Assembly: GCA_028875175.1 (NCBI GenBank) | Contig: JAPPFO010000070.1 | Coordinates: 19,733-25,368, forward strand | Source of the DNA: Chloroflexota bacterium | GTDB taxonomy: Bacteria; Chloroflexota; UBA11872 | DNA: 5,636 nucleotides | Direction of reading: 5' to 3' | In this document: positions 1 to 5,636 of the stretch, piece after piece | How positions within the stretch are numbered: the first letter of the stretch is position 1 | Layout: each line of letters begins with the position of its first letter | Notes under the pieces: model-generated | Database searches by the model: none | Told to the model about the DNA's origin: nothing | Seen by the model: the letters and a program-made list of their open reading frames with translations, nothing else | Program-made: the position numbers and the translations under genes

Positions 1-409
1 CCTCGAAGGCATCCAACCCCGCCGCCAGGACGACTGGGTCACCCGCGATTCCCGGCACCTCTACATCTGCCGCTACGACGCCGATGCCTTCGACGGCCTG
101 CCTCGCGAGACCTTCATCAAGGCCCTCAACGCCGAGGGCATACCCGCTGCTCCCGGATACGGCCGCGCCCTCCACCACGCCGGCCTCTTTCAAAACCGCA
201 ACGGCGAACTCGCCCGCTTCTGGAACCGCAACGGCGGCCAACCCGACATCGACTACCAATCAGCCCCCTGCCCCGTCGCCGAACGCCTCTGCGCCGGCGA
301 AACCCTCTGGCTCAGCCAGAACGTCTTCCTCGACACCCCCCAGGGCATGACCCAAATCGCCTCCGCCATCGAAAAAATCCGAGCCTCCGCCGCCGACCTG
401 ATCTCATAG
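1..409 (+). CDS. DegT/DnrJ/EryC1/StrS-type PLP-dependent aminotransferase, C-terminal part (5' end outside window)
   Basis: An open frame enters from the left edge (first full codon at base 2) and stops at TAG 407-409, giving the last 135 residues. The stretch AEGIPAAPGYG (fragment residues 44-54) and the later CPVAERLCAGETLWLSQ (90-106) match the C-terminal small domain of DegT/DnrJ/EryC1/StrS sugar aminotransferases, where an AEGIP..GY segment and a CPxAExL...LWLxQ segment are typical. The family transfers amino groups to keto-sugars or related compounds using PLP in the cytoplasm. The catalytic lysine and PLP-binding residues lie in the missing N-terminal part, so activity cannot be judged. 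Roughly two thirds of a usual 370-420 residue protein is outside the window. It runs towards the DUF3604 gene (convergent, 80 bases apart). Family members often sit beside Gfo/Idh/MocA dehydrogenases, as here. The family call is fairly secure; the substrate is unknown. Confidence 0.85.
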   Translation, partial: LEGIQPRRQDDWVTRDSRHLYICRYDADAFDGLPRETFIKALNAEGIPAAPGYGRALHHAGLFQNRNGELARFWNRNGGQPDIDYQSAPCPVAERLCAGETLWLSQNVFLDTPQGMTQIASAIEKIRASAADLIS

Positions 410-427
410 GGGCGCAGCCCACCCGTT

Positions 428-449
428 GGGGCGCTTCACGAGGCGCCTC
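428..449. terminator. Hairpin between convergent genes, possible bidirectional terminator
   Basis: Bases 428-436 pair with 441-449 (9 pairs including two G-U wobbles in the plus-strand RNA) around the loop CACG. It lies 19 bases past the aminotransferase stop and 40 bases past the DUF3604 stop on the other strand, the usual place for a shared terminator. There is no T-run on either side, so it is not a classic intrinsic terminator. The heptamer GGGGCGC occurs at 409-415 and again at 428-434, which may be chance in such GC-rich DNA. Confidence 0.35.
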
Positions 450-489
450 ATCCGCTCGAGCCGCTACACCAACCGCTCAACGGGCCGCT

Positions 490-2679
490 CTACGCCCACT
501 CCCCCGTCGGCTCCGGCCACGGCAAGTCCTCCCGCGGCCCCCCATTCGGCCCCCAGCCAAAGTCCGCCCACCCGCGCGAGATGTACAGCCGCGGCGCCGG
601 AAACCCGTCGTACAGGTGCACGTGCAGCGGCGCGCCGTCCCTTCCGTCGCGTCCCCGGAACAGCACGTAACTTCCCCGGTAGTCCTCGAACCGCCCGATC
701 TGCGCGCACTCCGCAAACCGCGCCGGATCCTCGCCAAACACCCGCGTCGCATGATCCAGGGCCTGCCGAGCGTCCGGACCGCGGTCCTCCGGCGCCGGCG
801 GCCAGATGACGTCGCACCACAACGGCAGGTCGCCCGCGTCCTTCGCGCCCTCGGCCGTCGTCACCCACGTCGGCGTAGACCACGCAAACCCGCCATTCGC
901 CTGCGTCACCCGCACGTAGTACCAGGTCTCCCCGGCCAGCGGCGCCGGATCGCTCCACTCCACGCTCGCGTCCAGGCTGCCCGGCAACTCCGCATGCACC
1001 AGCCGCTCACCACGAATTATGTCAACCCGATCGACCGGCGCCGTCCCATGCACCGCCACCCGCAGGTCGACCGACCCATCGCTTGAAACCTCGGATCCCG
1101 CCGGCTCCCCGTTCACCTTCACGTCCAGCAGAATCCGGTCCCCCGTCGTCGCATACGTCCGACGCCCGAAAAACGCGTCCCGCACGCCCTCCCGCGTCAA
1201 CTCCGGTGCGAACACCGCCGTCAGCGCGCTCCGCACCGAAAACGGTCGCCGCGGCGTCCCGCCCTGGCCGAAGCGCGGCCACACGTCGTACCCGGGATGT
1301 CCCGCGTGCTCGTCCGCCATTCCCACGCTCGCGAACTTGTAACCCCGCTGCAAGCCCTCGAATACGTACCACTCGGCGTGCTGGTGCATTGCCGAAATCT
1401 CGATCGTCGGCATCACGTCCTCGATGCCGTCCCCGTACCGCTGCCAGTCCGATCGCTGCGCCGCGTGCGACCCGATAAACACCTGCCCGTTCGTTGCCCG
1501 CACGGCCTCGATCGTCCCCGCAATCGTGTCCTCGATCACCAGGTCCGCGTCGTCGTCCATGAACCACACCGTCAGGTCCCCGGCCGCCCGCCGACGCTCC
1601 CACGGCGTGCGCTCATATCCCAGGAACGTCACGAACCGTCCCGGCTCGTGCCATGCCCGCGCTGTCCGCTGCATGTCGCCCCACATCTTCCGCACGTCCA
1701 GCACCGGCGGACGGTTGAACGCCCCCGTCGCCCGTCCCGGCGTCGCATAGATGTGGTCCGTCAGGCTGTAGAAGTCCAACCGCGCTTTGTTCCGCGCGTA
1801 ATCGTGATTCCACTCCGCCGTTCCCGTGGCGTCCGCATAGTCCGCATGACTATGCATGTCGCCCCAGTAGATCCGTTCATTGGGCTCCACCCGGCACCGA
1901 ATCGGGTTCGACATACCCGACAACGACCCATCGCCGCTGGTCACTGTCAGCCTGTGCACGCCCAGCCGGTCGAACCGCAGCCCTTCGACCTCCACGATTC
2001 CCGCGTCTTCATCCGTCACCGAGACGCTGGCCAACTCGACTCCATCCAGGCTCGCCCGCAGTTCGCCCACGAATGCCGCGCCCGGATTCGAATTCACGTC
2101 CTCCGCCCGCACGTGCAACGCGAACGCCTCGTCCAGCCCAACCACCGATGGCGCCGTCACCCTCAGCTTCGCCGGCGGACCCGGCACGATCGACGCCGTC
2201 ACGCAATACGGCAGATACGTCCAGGTCCCGTCACCCGCGTGATCCACCGCCGCGTAATAGTTGATCCGCTCGATGCTGTACGCCGGCGCCGCTGTCGGCT
2301 CGCCGGCCCCCACCCGCAGCACCACCTCGTCCCCGTGCCGCAACTCGCCCCGCACCACCCGCACCTCGCAGAACCGGTTGTCCTTGTAGGCCTTCGCCAG
2401 GTGAACCAGTTCCAGCTCCGCGTCGCCGTCCGTCTCCACCGTCACGTAGTCCCAGCCGCTCGGATCATCCGTCTGCGGCATATACGCGCACGGCACATTC
2501 GTCTGATCGTTCCAGAAACTGATCGCCCCGCCGTCCCGGACCGGCTGATCCCCGCACCGGTACCTGAAGGTCCAGGTCCCTAGACTCCCCGCCTCAACCT
2601 CAATTGCATGCCCCTCTTCCCCGCCAAACCCAACCGTCAAGTCCTCCTGGTACCCGTCATCCCTCGGCAGCTCACCCAC
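490..2679 (-). CDS. DUF3604 domain protein (PHP-like metal-dependent hydrolase fold), 729 aa
   Basis: The function of this family is not established; it resembles PHP-superfamily metal-dependent phosphoesterases. Residues 1-265 form a beta-rich N-terminal part. The DUF3604 core follows: WGDMHSHADY at 272-281 (H276, H278, D280), LTDH at 306-309, LGYE ending at E356, GSH at 403-405 (H405), IEIS with E427, then H432 and H434, GMADEHAGHPG at 453-463, and RRTYATTGDRI at 506-516. These His/Asp/Glu clusters look like a metal site. A beta-type segment follows (about 517-610), then a roughly 120-residue C-terminal extension (611-729) that I do not recognise. No signal peptide or membrane segment is visible, so it is probably cytoplasmic. 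The start is GTG at 2677-2679, with a strong GGGAGGG four bases before it; an in-frame stop at 2719-2721 leaves no earlier canonical start. It is co-directional with the oxidoreductase but 396 bases downstream of it, across a repeat block, so shared transcription is uncertain. Long antisense frames over it are shadows of its GC3 bias. Confidence 0.9.
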   Translation of the reverse strand: MGELPRDDGYQEDLTVGFGGEEGHAIEVEAGSLGTWTFRYRCGDQPVRDGGAISFWNDQTNVPCAYMPQTDDPSGWDYVTVETDGDAELELVHLAKAYKDNRFCEVRVVRGELRHGDEVVLRVGAGEPTAAPAYSIERINYYAAVDHAGDGTWTYLPYCVTASIVPGPPAKLRVTAPSVVGLDEAFALHVRAEDVNSNPGAAFVGELRASLDGVELASVSVTDEDAGIVEVEGLRFDRLGVHRLTVTSGDGSLSGMSNPIRCRVEPNERIYWGDMHSHADYADATGTAEWNHDYARNKARLDFYSLTDHIYATPGRATGAFNRPPVLDVRKMWGDMQRTARAWHEPGRFVTFLGYERTPWERRRAAGDLTVWFMDDDADLVIEDTIAGTIEAVRATNGQVFIGSHAAQRSDWQRYGDGIEDVMPTIEISAMHQHAEWYVFEGLQRGYKFASVGMADEHAGHPGYDVWPRFGQGGTPRRPFSVRSALTAVFAPELTREGVRDAFFGRRTYATTGDRILLDVKVNGEPAGSEVSSDGSVDLRVAVHGTAPVDRVDIIRGERLVHAELPGSLDASVEWSDPAPLAGETWYYVRVTQANGGFAWSTPTWVTTAEGAKDAGDLPLWCDVIWPPAPEDRGPDARQALDHATRVFGEDPARFAECAQIGRFEDYRGSYVLFRGRDGRDGAPLHVHLYDGFPAPRLYISRGWADFGWGPNGGPREDLPWPEPTGEWA

Positions 2680-2683
2680 AACG

Positions 2684-2693
2684 CCCTCCCTTT
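2684..2693 (-). promoter_or_regulatory. Ribosome binding site of the DUF3604 gene
   Basis: On the minus strand AAAGGGAGGG ends four bases before the GTG start at 2679. This purine-rich Shine-Dalgarno sequence decides the start, since no ATG lies nearby and the frame is closed by a stop 13 codons upstream. Confidence 0.65.
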
Positions 2694-3060
2694 CCGTCGC
2701 CTGGCTCGACGAAGCTCGCTACGCCAAGAGGCCCTGTCAGCACGCCCTGCGCCGTCGCGTCTCGGAGAGCGATCGCACTCGGCGCAATACCACGCCACGG
2801 AACAGCTCTTTCTCCCTCTCCCTGGCTGAGATCATTGCAAAAGCTCGCCTCGACCTCCAAGGCGGGGCGGATCTTCACCCTCTCCTGGGGGAGAGGCAGA
2901 ATCGGCCGTCCTCGGCCGAATTCGGTGAGGGGTCTTCCGGGCACCCACCCCTGGGTTACGCAAAGGCCACCTGGCAGGGAGAGGGCTGGGGTGAGGGTCG
3001 AAGCCCTCAGTCAACGCCCCAGCCCTAAACGCCGCACCCGGTCTCCCTTCGCTCAAGAAC
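2694..3060. repeat. Intergenic GC-rich inverted-repeat block (REP/MITE-like, dispersed type)
   Basis: This 396-base gap between two co-directional genes has no convincing gene. It contains several nested inverted repeats. CCCTCTCCCTG at 2814-2824 is matched perfectly by its reverse complement at 2975-2985. A hairpin lies at 2879-2896 (CCTCTCC, loop TGGG, GGAGAGG). The palindrome CCGAATTCGG is at 2916-2925, and TCGGCCG is repeated at 2902-2908 and 2912-2918. A long stem-loop lies at 2982-3026. Short open frames across it translate to HPSPLP and GEGE strings, a signature I associate with spurious proteins predicted over dispersed intergenic repeats in many environmental bacterial genomes. No transposase is present. 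The outer boundaries are estimated. That it is multi-copy is inference, since only this copy is in view. Confidence 0.6.
2982..3026. terminator. Strong stem-loop downstream of the oxidoreductase gene
   Basis: AGGGCTGGGG at 2982-2991 pairs perfectly with CCCCAGCCCT at 3017-3026. The adjoining TGAGGG (2992-2997) pairs with CCCTCA (3004-3009), leaving a six-base loop and a seven-base bulge: 16 base pairs in all. It begins about 50 bases past the stop of the oxidoreductase gene on the minus strand, so it could end or protect that transcript. There is no U-tract, and it belongs to the larger repeat block, so termination is an inference. Confidence 0.45.
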
Positions 3061-3075
3061 AGGATTCTCGATGAA

Positions 3076-4122
3076 TCACACCCACCCGTGCTCGATATTC
3101 ACGGGTGACCCCGTCGTCTGCGTCGTCCAGTCGTAGCCCGACTCCAGCACCACCTCTTCATTGGTGATTGCCGACTGCTCCGCCGCAAACAGGATCTCCA
3201 TGATGTGACGGCCGTACGGACCGTGCGTCGGGGGCTCGATGTTCTGCTCGATGCTGTCCACGAACCCCTTCCACTCGTACTTCATCTCCGCCGGCGGGTC
3301 GTCGAACGGGCGGTCTTCCCACTCGTCGCCCTTGCCCACCCGCACGTAGCGGGTGCCGTGCTGGCTGAAGCGCAGCGTCCCGTTCGCGCAGATCACCTGG
3401 CACGAGTAGTCCGGCGCACCGTCCGCGTAGCCCACCGAAACGGCCACGCCCGCCAGCCCGTTCTTGTAGCGGATAAACGCCGTCGCCGAATCGTCGGCCG
3501 CTTGGTAGTGCGCGCGCGTTCCGATCGCCGCCGACACCGACATCGCCTGCGACCCCATCACCCACGTCAACCGGTCCACCACGTGGACCCCGTTGCCCAA
3601 CCACATGCCGCCGCCGTGGAAGCGGCTGCGGTACTGCGGGCGCCGCCCCGCGTGCCCCCAGTTCTTCGACATGTAGCAGACCGCCGTGATCAACGGTCCC
3701 AGCTCGCCCGAGTCCAGGATCGCCTTCGCTGCCAGGCTCGTCCCGTAGAAATGTTGGCTCAGGCCAACCATCAACTTCCGGTCGTTCGCGTCCGCCGCCT
3801 CGATCATCTCGTCGCACTGCTGCAGGCTGATCGCCATCGGCTTCTCCACCAGCACGTGCTTGCCGGCGTTCAGCGAATCGATCGTCAGCCGGTGATGCAA
3901 CTGGTGACCCAGCACCACCGCCACCGCGTCGATCTCGTCGTCTTTCAGCAATTCCGTGTGCGATGTGTAGCCCTTCGGAATGTCGTAGGTCTCCATGTAC
4001 CGCTGCCGCGGCTCCTCGAAGAGGTCCGCCACGGCCAGCACCTGCACGTTGTCCAGCGACTTGATGGCCTCACAGTGCGAGCGCGCAATCCCGCCCAGCC
4101 CAATGATCCCCACGTTCAACAT
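3076..4122 (-). CDS. Gfo/Idh/MocA family NAD(P)-dependent oxidoreductase, 348 aa
   Basis: Members of this family oxidise or reduce a hydroxyl/keto group on sugars, inositols or related compounds using NAD(P) in the cytoplasm. The N-terminal Rossmann fold shows VGIIGLGGIA at residues 4-13 (the dinucleotide-binding GxGxxx-type loop), an acidic residue after the second strand (VADL, D33), and the conserved EKP at 93-95 in AGKHVLVEKPMA. The C-terminal alpha/beta domain carries GGGMWLGNGVHVVDRLTW around 170-187, with H180 and D183 in the position of the family's G.H..D catalytic motif. The length is normal for the family and the gene looks complete. The start is ATG at 4120-4122, with GGGAG ten bases upstream (within 4133-4137). 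The substrate cannot be read from sequence. A DegT-type aminotransferase and a DUF3604 protein nearby suggest sugar-derivative metabolism. A long antisense frame over it is a coding-bias shadow. Confidence 0.95.
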   Translation of the reverse strand: MLNVGIIGLGGIARSHCEAIKSLDNVQVLAVADLFEEPRQRYMETYDIPKGYTSHTELLKDDEIDAVAVVLGHQLHHRLTIDSLNAGKHVLVEKPMAISLQQCDEMIEAADANDRKLMVGLSQHFYGTSLAAKAILDSGELGPLITAVCYMSKNWGHAGRRPQYRSRFHGGGMWLGNGVHVVDRLTWVMGSQAMSVSAAIGTRAHYQAADDSATAFIRYKNGLAGVAVSVGYADGAPDYSCQVICANGTLRFSQHGTRYVRVGKGDEWEDRPFDDPPAEMKYEWKGFVDSIEQNIEPPTHGPYGRHIMEILFAAEQSAITNEEVVLESGYDWTTQTTGSPVNIEHGWV

Positions 4123-4402
4123 AGGACCACGTCTCCCTCGGGTACCCCAACCACACCCCCCAGCCTAGGCCATTTCACCCCACGCCGAAACCAGCCACCC
4201 CACACTCATGCAGACGCCAGTCGCCGATCCGCTTGCGGCCCACCGGACCATAGCCCGCCAAGGTGCTTAGTAGCCCGAAACCGCCTGGCACGGTATGGAC
4301 GACCGTTCCAGCCCGCAGCTCCCGGCCCTGTAATCCCGCCAGGCGTTCTTACGCCGCGCCCGCGTGGGGGCGTGCTGGTAGTCGCTCGCCTTTGAGGAGT
4401 AG
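4123..4402. other. Non-coding stretch with two small hairpins upstream of the oxidoreductase gene
   Basis: These 280 bases lie between the hepT remnant and the oxidoreductase start. Two inverted repeats are visible. One is at 4285-4294 with 4302-4311 (CTGG, one mismatch, ACGGT; loop of seven). The other is at 4342-4346 with 4351-4355 (GGCGT, loop TCTT, ACGCC). GGGCTA also occurs twice on the minus strand within about 20 bases. The promoter and 5' untranslated region of the oxidoreductase gene should be here, but no clear -35/-10 pair stands out. A frame on the minus strand is open through 4206-4400, but its translation matches nothing I recognise. I did not match this stretch to any known riboswitch. 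Confidence 0.35.
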
Positions 4403-4773
4403 CTAGGGCCTCTCCCCTTTGAAGGCTTCCAAGATCGTTCGCAACTCCGGCACCAAGTCTGGGATCGCCTCTTGAATGACTGACCAAAGAATGCCGTCGC
4501 TTATGTGCAAGTATGCGTGCGCCAGGCGATTGCGGACCCCGACGACCGCGCGCCACGGAACTGCGGGGTAAGACTGACGCACCTCGGGTGGGATGTGGGT
4601 TGCCGCCTCACCAATCAGTTGGACGTTGCGCAACGTGGCGTCGTAGGTTCGCCTGTCGGCGACGAACGCTCCCTGGTCCATCCCTTCGGTATAGGACAGA
4701 CCGTTTCGGCGAACCCAATCATGTCCTGAACGTACAGGTGCCAGTGTCGACCTTCGTGACCTGCCTCACACAT
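4403..4773 (-). pseudogene. hepT: HepT-like RNase toxin (DUF86) broken by a frameshift
   Basis: HepT-family proteins are HEPN-type RNases paired with MNT nucleotidyltransferase antitoxins that inactivate them by AMPylation. Two frames must be joined. Frame A starts at ATG 4771-4773 behind an excellent GGGAGG (4780-4785, six-base spacer) and gives 25 residues including LYVQDMIGFAETV, a normal HepT N-terminus. Frame B carries SYTEG and then 92 residues from ATG 4681 to TAG 4403-4405, including RRTYDATLRNVQLIGEAA and the catalytic RX4HXY motif RNRLAHAY. The junction is at 4697-4698, where two bases stand where a codon is expected, so one base is missing (or two extra). Repaired, the protein would be about 123 residues, normal for the family, with R81, H86 and Y88. 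Unrepaired, frame A ends at TGA 4615-4617 after 52 residues. The start overlaps the mntA stop by eight bases. This may be true decay or a sequencing error. A short product starting at 4681 would keep the active site but lose the first helix. Confidence 0.8.
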
Positions 4774-5056
4774 CCACGGCCTCCCGTTCCACCTGCGGAC
4801 GCATTTCGGCCCGAACGTCGTCCCGGGTCGCCAGTTCCACCGGTCGTTGCAGCAGATCTTCTAGGTAGAACTGCGCGCCGAAGTAGTCTCTCCAGTTCGG
4901 GGAAGCGTCGAAGCGCACCAGGATGTCCACGTCACTCGCCTCTGTTGCCGCGTCGCGAGCAAACGAACCGAATAGAGCCAACTCAACCACCCCAAACCGC
5001 TCAGCCAGCGTCGGCCGGTGCGCCCTCAGCCTCTCCAACACCTCCGCTCGCGTCAT
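4766..5056 (-). CDS. mntA: MNT-domain nucleotidyltransferase antitoxin (MntA-like)
   Basis: This small Pol-beta-superfamily nucleotidyltransferase is the usual antitoxin partner of HepT; characterised MntA proteins AMPylate a tyrosine at the HepT active site. Counting from the ATG at 5056, the protein has 96 residues, full length for the family. ALFGSFARDAATEASDVDILV (about 27-47) is the GSX10DXD catalytic signature, with both aspartates present. In the segment where the third acidic residue is usually Asp (VDL), it reads VELAT, giving Glu (residue 74), probably a tolerated swap. The end (VEREAVDV) is typical. Its TGA (4766-4768) overlaps the hepT start by eight bases, implying translational coupling. 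A TTG directly before the ATG (5057-5059) would also be a start and gives better spacing (8 rather than 11 bases) from GGAG at 5068-5071. The intact antitoxin beside a frameshifted toxin fits loss of toxin activity. Confidence 0.9.
   Translation of the reverse strand: MTRAEVLERLRAHRPTLAERFGVVELALFGSFARDAATEASDVDILVRFDASPNWRDYFGAQFYLEDLLQRPVELATRDDVRAEMRPQVEREAVDV
4780..4785 (-). promoter_or_regulatory. Ribosome binding site of hepT inside the mntA gene
   Basis: GGGAGG on the minus strand is six bases before ATG 4771-4773. It shows that hepT translation originally began in the frame that is now cut short, which supports calling the gene frameshifted rather than simply short from 4681. Confidence 0.6.
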
Positions 5057-5080
5057 CAAACAACGTGCTCCGCGTCATCA
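5049..5080. repeat. Pair of 10-bp direct repeats at the mntA start, 22 bp apart
   Basis: CGCGTCATCA occurs at 5049-5058 and again at 5071-5080 on the plus strand. The first copy spans the mntA start codon and the second lies just upstream of it, next to its GGAG. The 22-bp period is about two helical turns, so both copies face the same side of the DNA, as expected for a regulator site. A local duplication is the other explanation. Confidence 0.4.
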
Positions 5081-5365
5081 CCGTCTCTGGGCTGGCACTC
5101 GTGTCCAGCCTGGCGTTCGACCCACCAACGCATCCTGGGCAGGGCACTACGGCCACCGGCCACAACAATCCAGCCTATCGCAGCGAAATGGTCCGACCCA
5201 TGATTCAGCGTCCCCAGTCTTGCCTTCTCCCGAGCGACGCTGGCATTTCCAGCCCCTTCTACTCGCACAGAGCCGCTTCGCCGTCTGTGGCGGTCCATCT
5301 CGAACTACCTCGACCACCCGTGGCACGATGTCTTTGCGCAATGGTCCATATCTGGAGAACGCAAG
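5057..5365. promoter_or_regulatory. Divergent intergenic region between two nucleotidyltransferase genes
   Basis: This spacer of about 309 bases must hold the promoters for mntA on the minus strand and for the second nucleotidyltransferase on the plus strand. It contains GGCTGG at 5090-5095 with its exact reverse complement CCAGCC at 5105-5110, nine bases apart, about 34 bases upstream of the mntA start, plus the direct repeats at 5049-5080. No convincing -10/-35 pair was found. Frames through it are open on both strands but none looks like a gene. The plus-strand frame of the second nucleotidyltransferase is open from 5204, but those upstream codons do not resemble the family. Confidence 0.4.
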
Positions 5366-5636
5366 GTGATACCGGCGGTGGCGGACCGAACTGCCGAACT
5401 CCACCAACTCTGCGTCCGCTTTCACGTCCTGCGCCTCGGCCTCTTCGGCTCGGCGGCCACCGCCGATGACTTCCACGAAGCGAGTGACCTCGACTTCGTC
5501 GTCGACTTCCAACCGATCCCCATCGCCGACTACGCCGACGCCTACTTCGGCCTTCACGAGTCCCTTCAGGAGCTCTTCGGCCGCCCCGTAGATCTCGTCG
5601 TCGAGTCCGCCATCAAGAACCCCTATTTCCGCGAGG
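5366..5636 (+). CDS. Second MNT-type nucleotidyltransferase domain protein, 3' end outside window
   Basis: An open frame from GTG 5366 runs off the right edge after 90 codons. The start is supported by GGAG at 5354-5357 eight bases before it, and by the family-like N-terminus VIPAVADRTAELHQLC, where homologues commonly begin MIP. LFGSAATADDFHEASDLDF at residues 26-44 is a GS-X11-DXD nucleotidyltransferase signature with D41 and D43. RPVDLVVESAIKNPYF at 73-88 supplies the third aspartate (D76) and the usual NPYF ending. The residue after GSAA is Thr32, where Arg is common. It belongs to a different branch from the MntA-like protein at 4766-5056: longer spacing in the motif and an ADYADAYFGL linker. 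Such genes are frequently followed by a HepT/DUF86 partner, which would lie beyond the window. A second GTG at 5378 is a weaker alternative start. Confidence 0.85.
   Translation, partial: MIPAVADRTAELHQLCVRFHVLRLGLFGSAATADDFHEASDLDFVVDFQPIPIADYADAYFGLHESLQELFGRPVDLVVESAIKNPYFRE

Noticed and set aside
1297..2583. Long plus-strand open frame (428 codons) antisense to the DUF3604 gene
   Set aside because: Its translation is Arg/His/Pro-rich and low in complexity, as expected from reading a high-GC3 gene backwards. The opposite strand has clear family motifs over the same bases.
2769..2776. Palindrome GCGATCGC (cyanobacterial HIP1 type)
   Set aside because: It occurs once here, inside a GC-rich repeat block. 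HIP1 is informative only when highly abundant, and nothing else suggests a cyanobacterium.
2672..3074. Several short open frames on both strands across the oxidoreductase-DUF3604 gap
   Set aside because: Their translations are repeat-derived strings (HPSPLP, GEGE), they overlap each other, and none has coding-like composition or a recognisable domain.
3205..4395. Long plus-strand open frame (396 codons) antisense to the oxidoreductase gene
   Set aside because: It is a compositional shadow, rich in Arg/His/Val with no family motifs. It runs across the oxidoreductase promoter region and start.
4206..4556. Minus-strand open frame of 116 codons overlapping the hepT remnant
   Set aside because: Its first half is an alternate-frame reading of the hepT C-terminus, which has clear HepT motifs in the correct frame. 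The second half shows no recognisable family.
5321..5340. Sigma-54-like sequence TGGCAC...TTGC upstream of the second nucleotidyltransferase
   Set aside because: The GG and GC elements are 14 bases apart from first G to first G, but the sigma-54 promoter needs about 12. This spacing is strict, so I do not call it.

Overview
This window is GC-rich bacterial DNA with strong C/G preference at third codon positions. It holds two intact metabolic-type genes, the end of a third, and a small nucleotidyltransferase/HepT locus. The metabolic set is a DegT-type aminotransferase tail, a DUF3604 (PHP-like) protein and a Gfo/Idh/MocA oxidoreductase. Together with intergenic GC-rich hairpin repeats, this fits environmental lineages rich in DUF3604 and Gfo/Idh genes, such as Planctomycetota, Latescibacterota or Poribacteria. 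That placement is inference from gene style; there is no rRNA or marker gene here.

Layout. Bases 1-409 (+) are the C-terminal 135 residues of a DegT/DnrJ/EryC1-type PLP aminotransferase, cut by the left edge. It converges, over an 80-base gap with a hairpin, on a minus-strand gene (490-2679) for a 729-residue DUF3604 protein. A 396-base gap (2680-3075) is filled with nested GC-rich inverted repeats of the dispersed intergenic type. Upstream of it, also on minus, is a complete 348-residue Gfo/Idh/MocA dehydrogenase (3076-4122). A 280-base non-coding stretch (4123-4402) with small hairpins follows.

The right third is a toxin-antitoxin-like locus. A minus-strand MNT nucleotidyltransferase (4766-5056) overlaps by 8 bases the start of a HepT-like RNase gene (4403-4773). 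The HepT reading frame is broken by a one-base deletion (or equivalent) near 4697-4698. The C-terminal 92 residues, with the RX4HXY active site, survive in one frame, and the ribosome binding site, start and first 25 residues are in another. Divergently, on plus, a second and distinct MNT-type nucleotidyltransferase begins at 5366 and runs off the right edge. The roughly 307-base divergent spacer carries a 10-bp direct repeat at a 22-bp period and a short inverted repeat.

The aminotransferase, oxidoreductase and DUF3604 protein plausibly share a role in carbohydrate or derivatised-sugar metabolism, but no substrate can be read from sequence. No RNA genes, CRISPR arrays or insertion sequences were seen.
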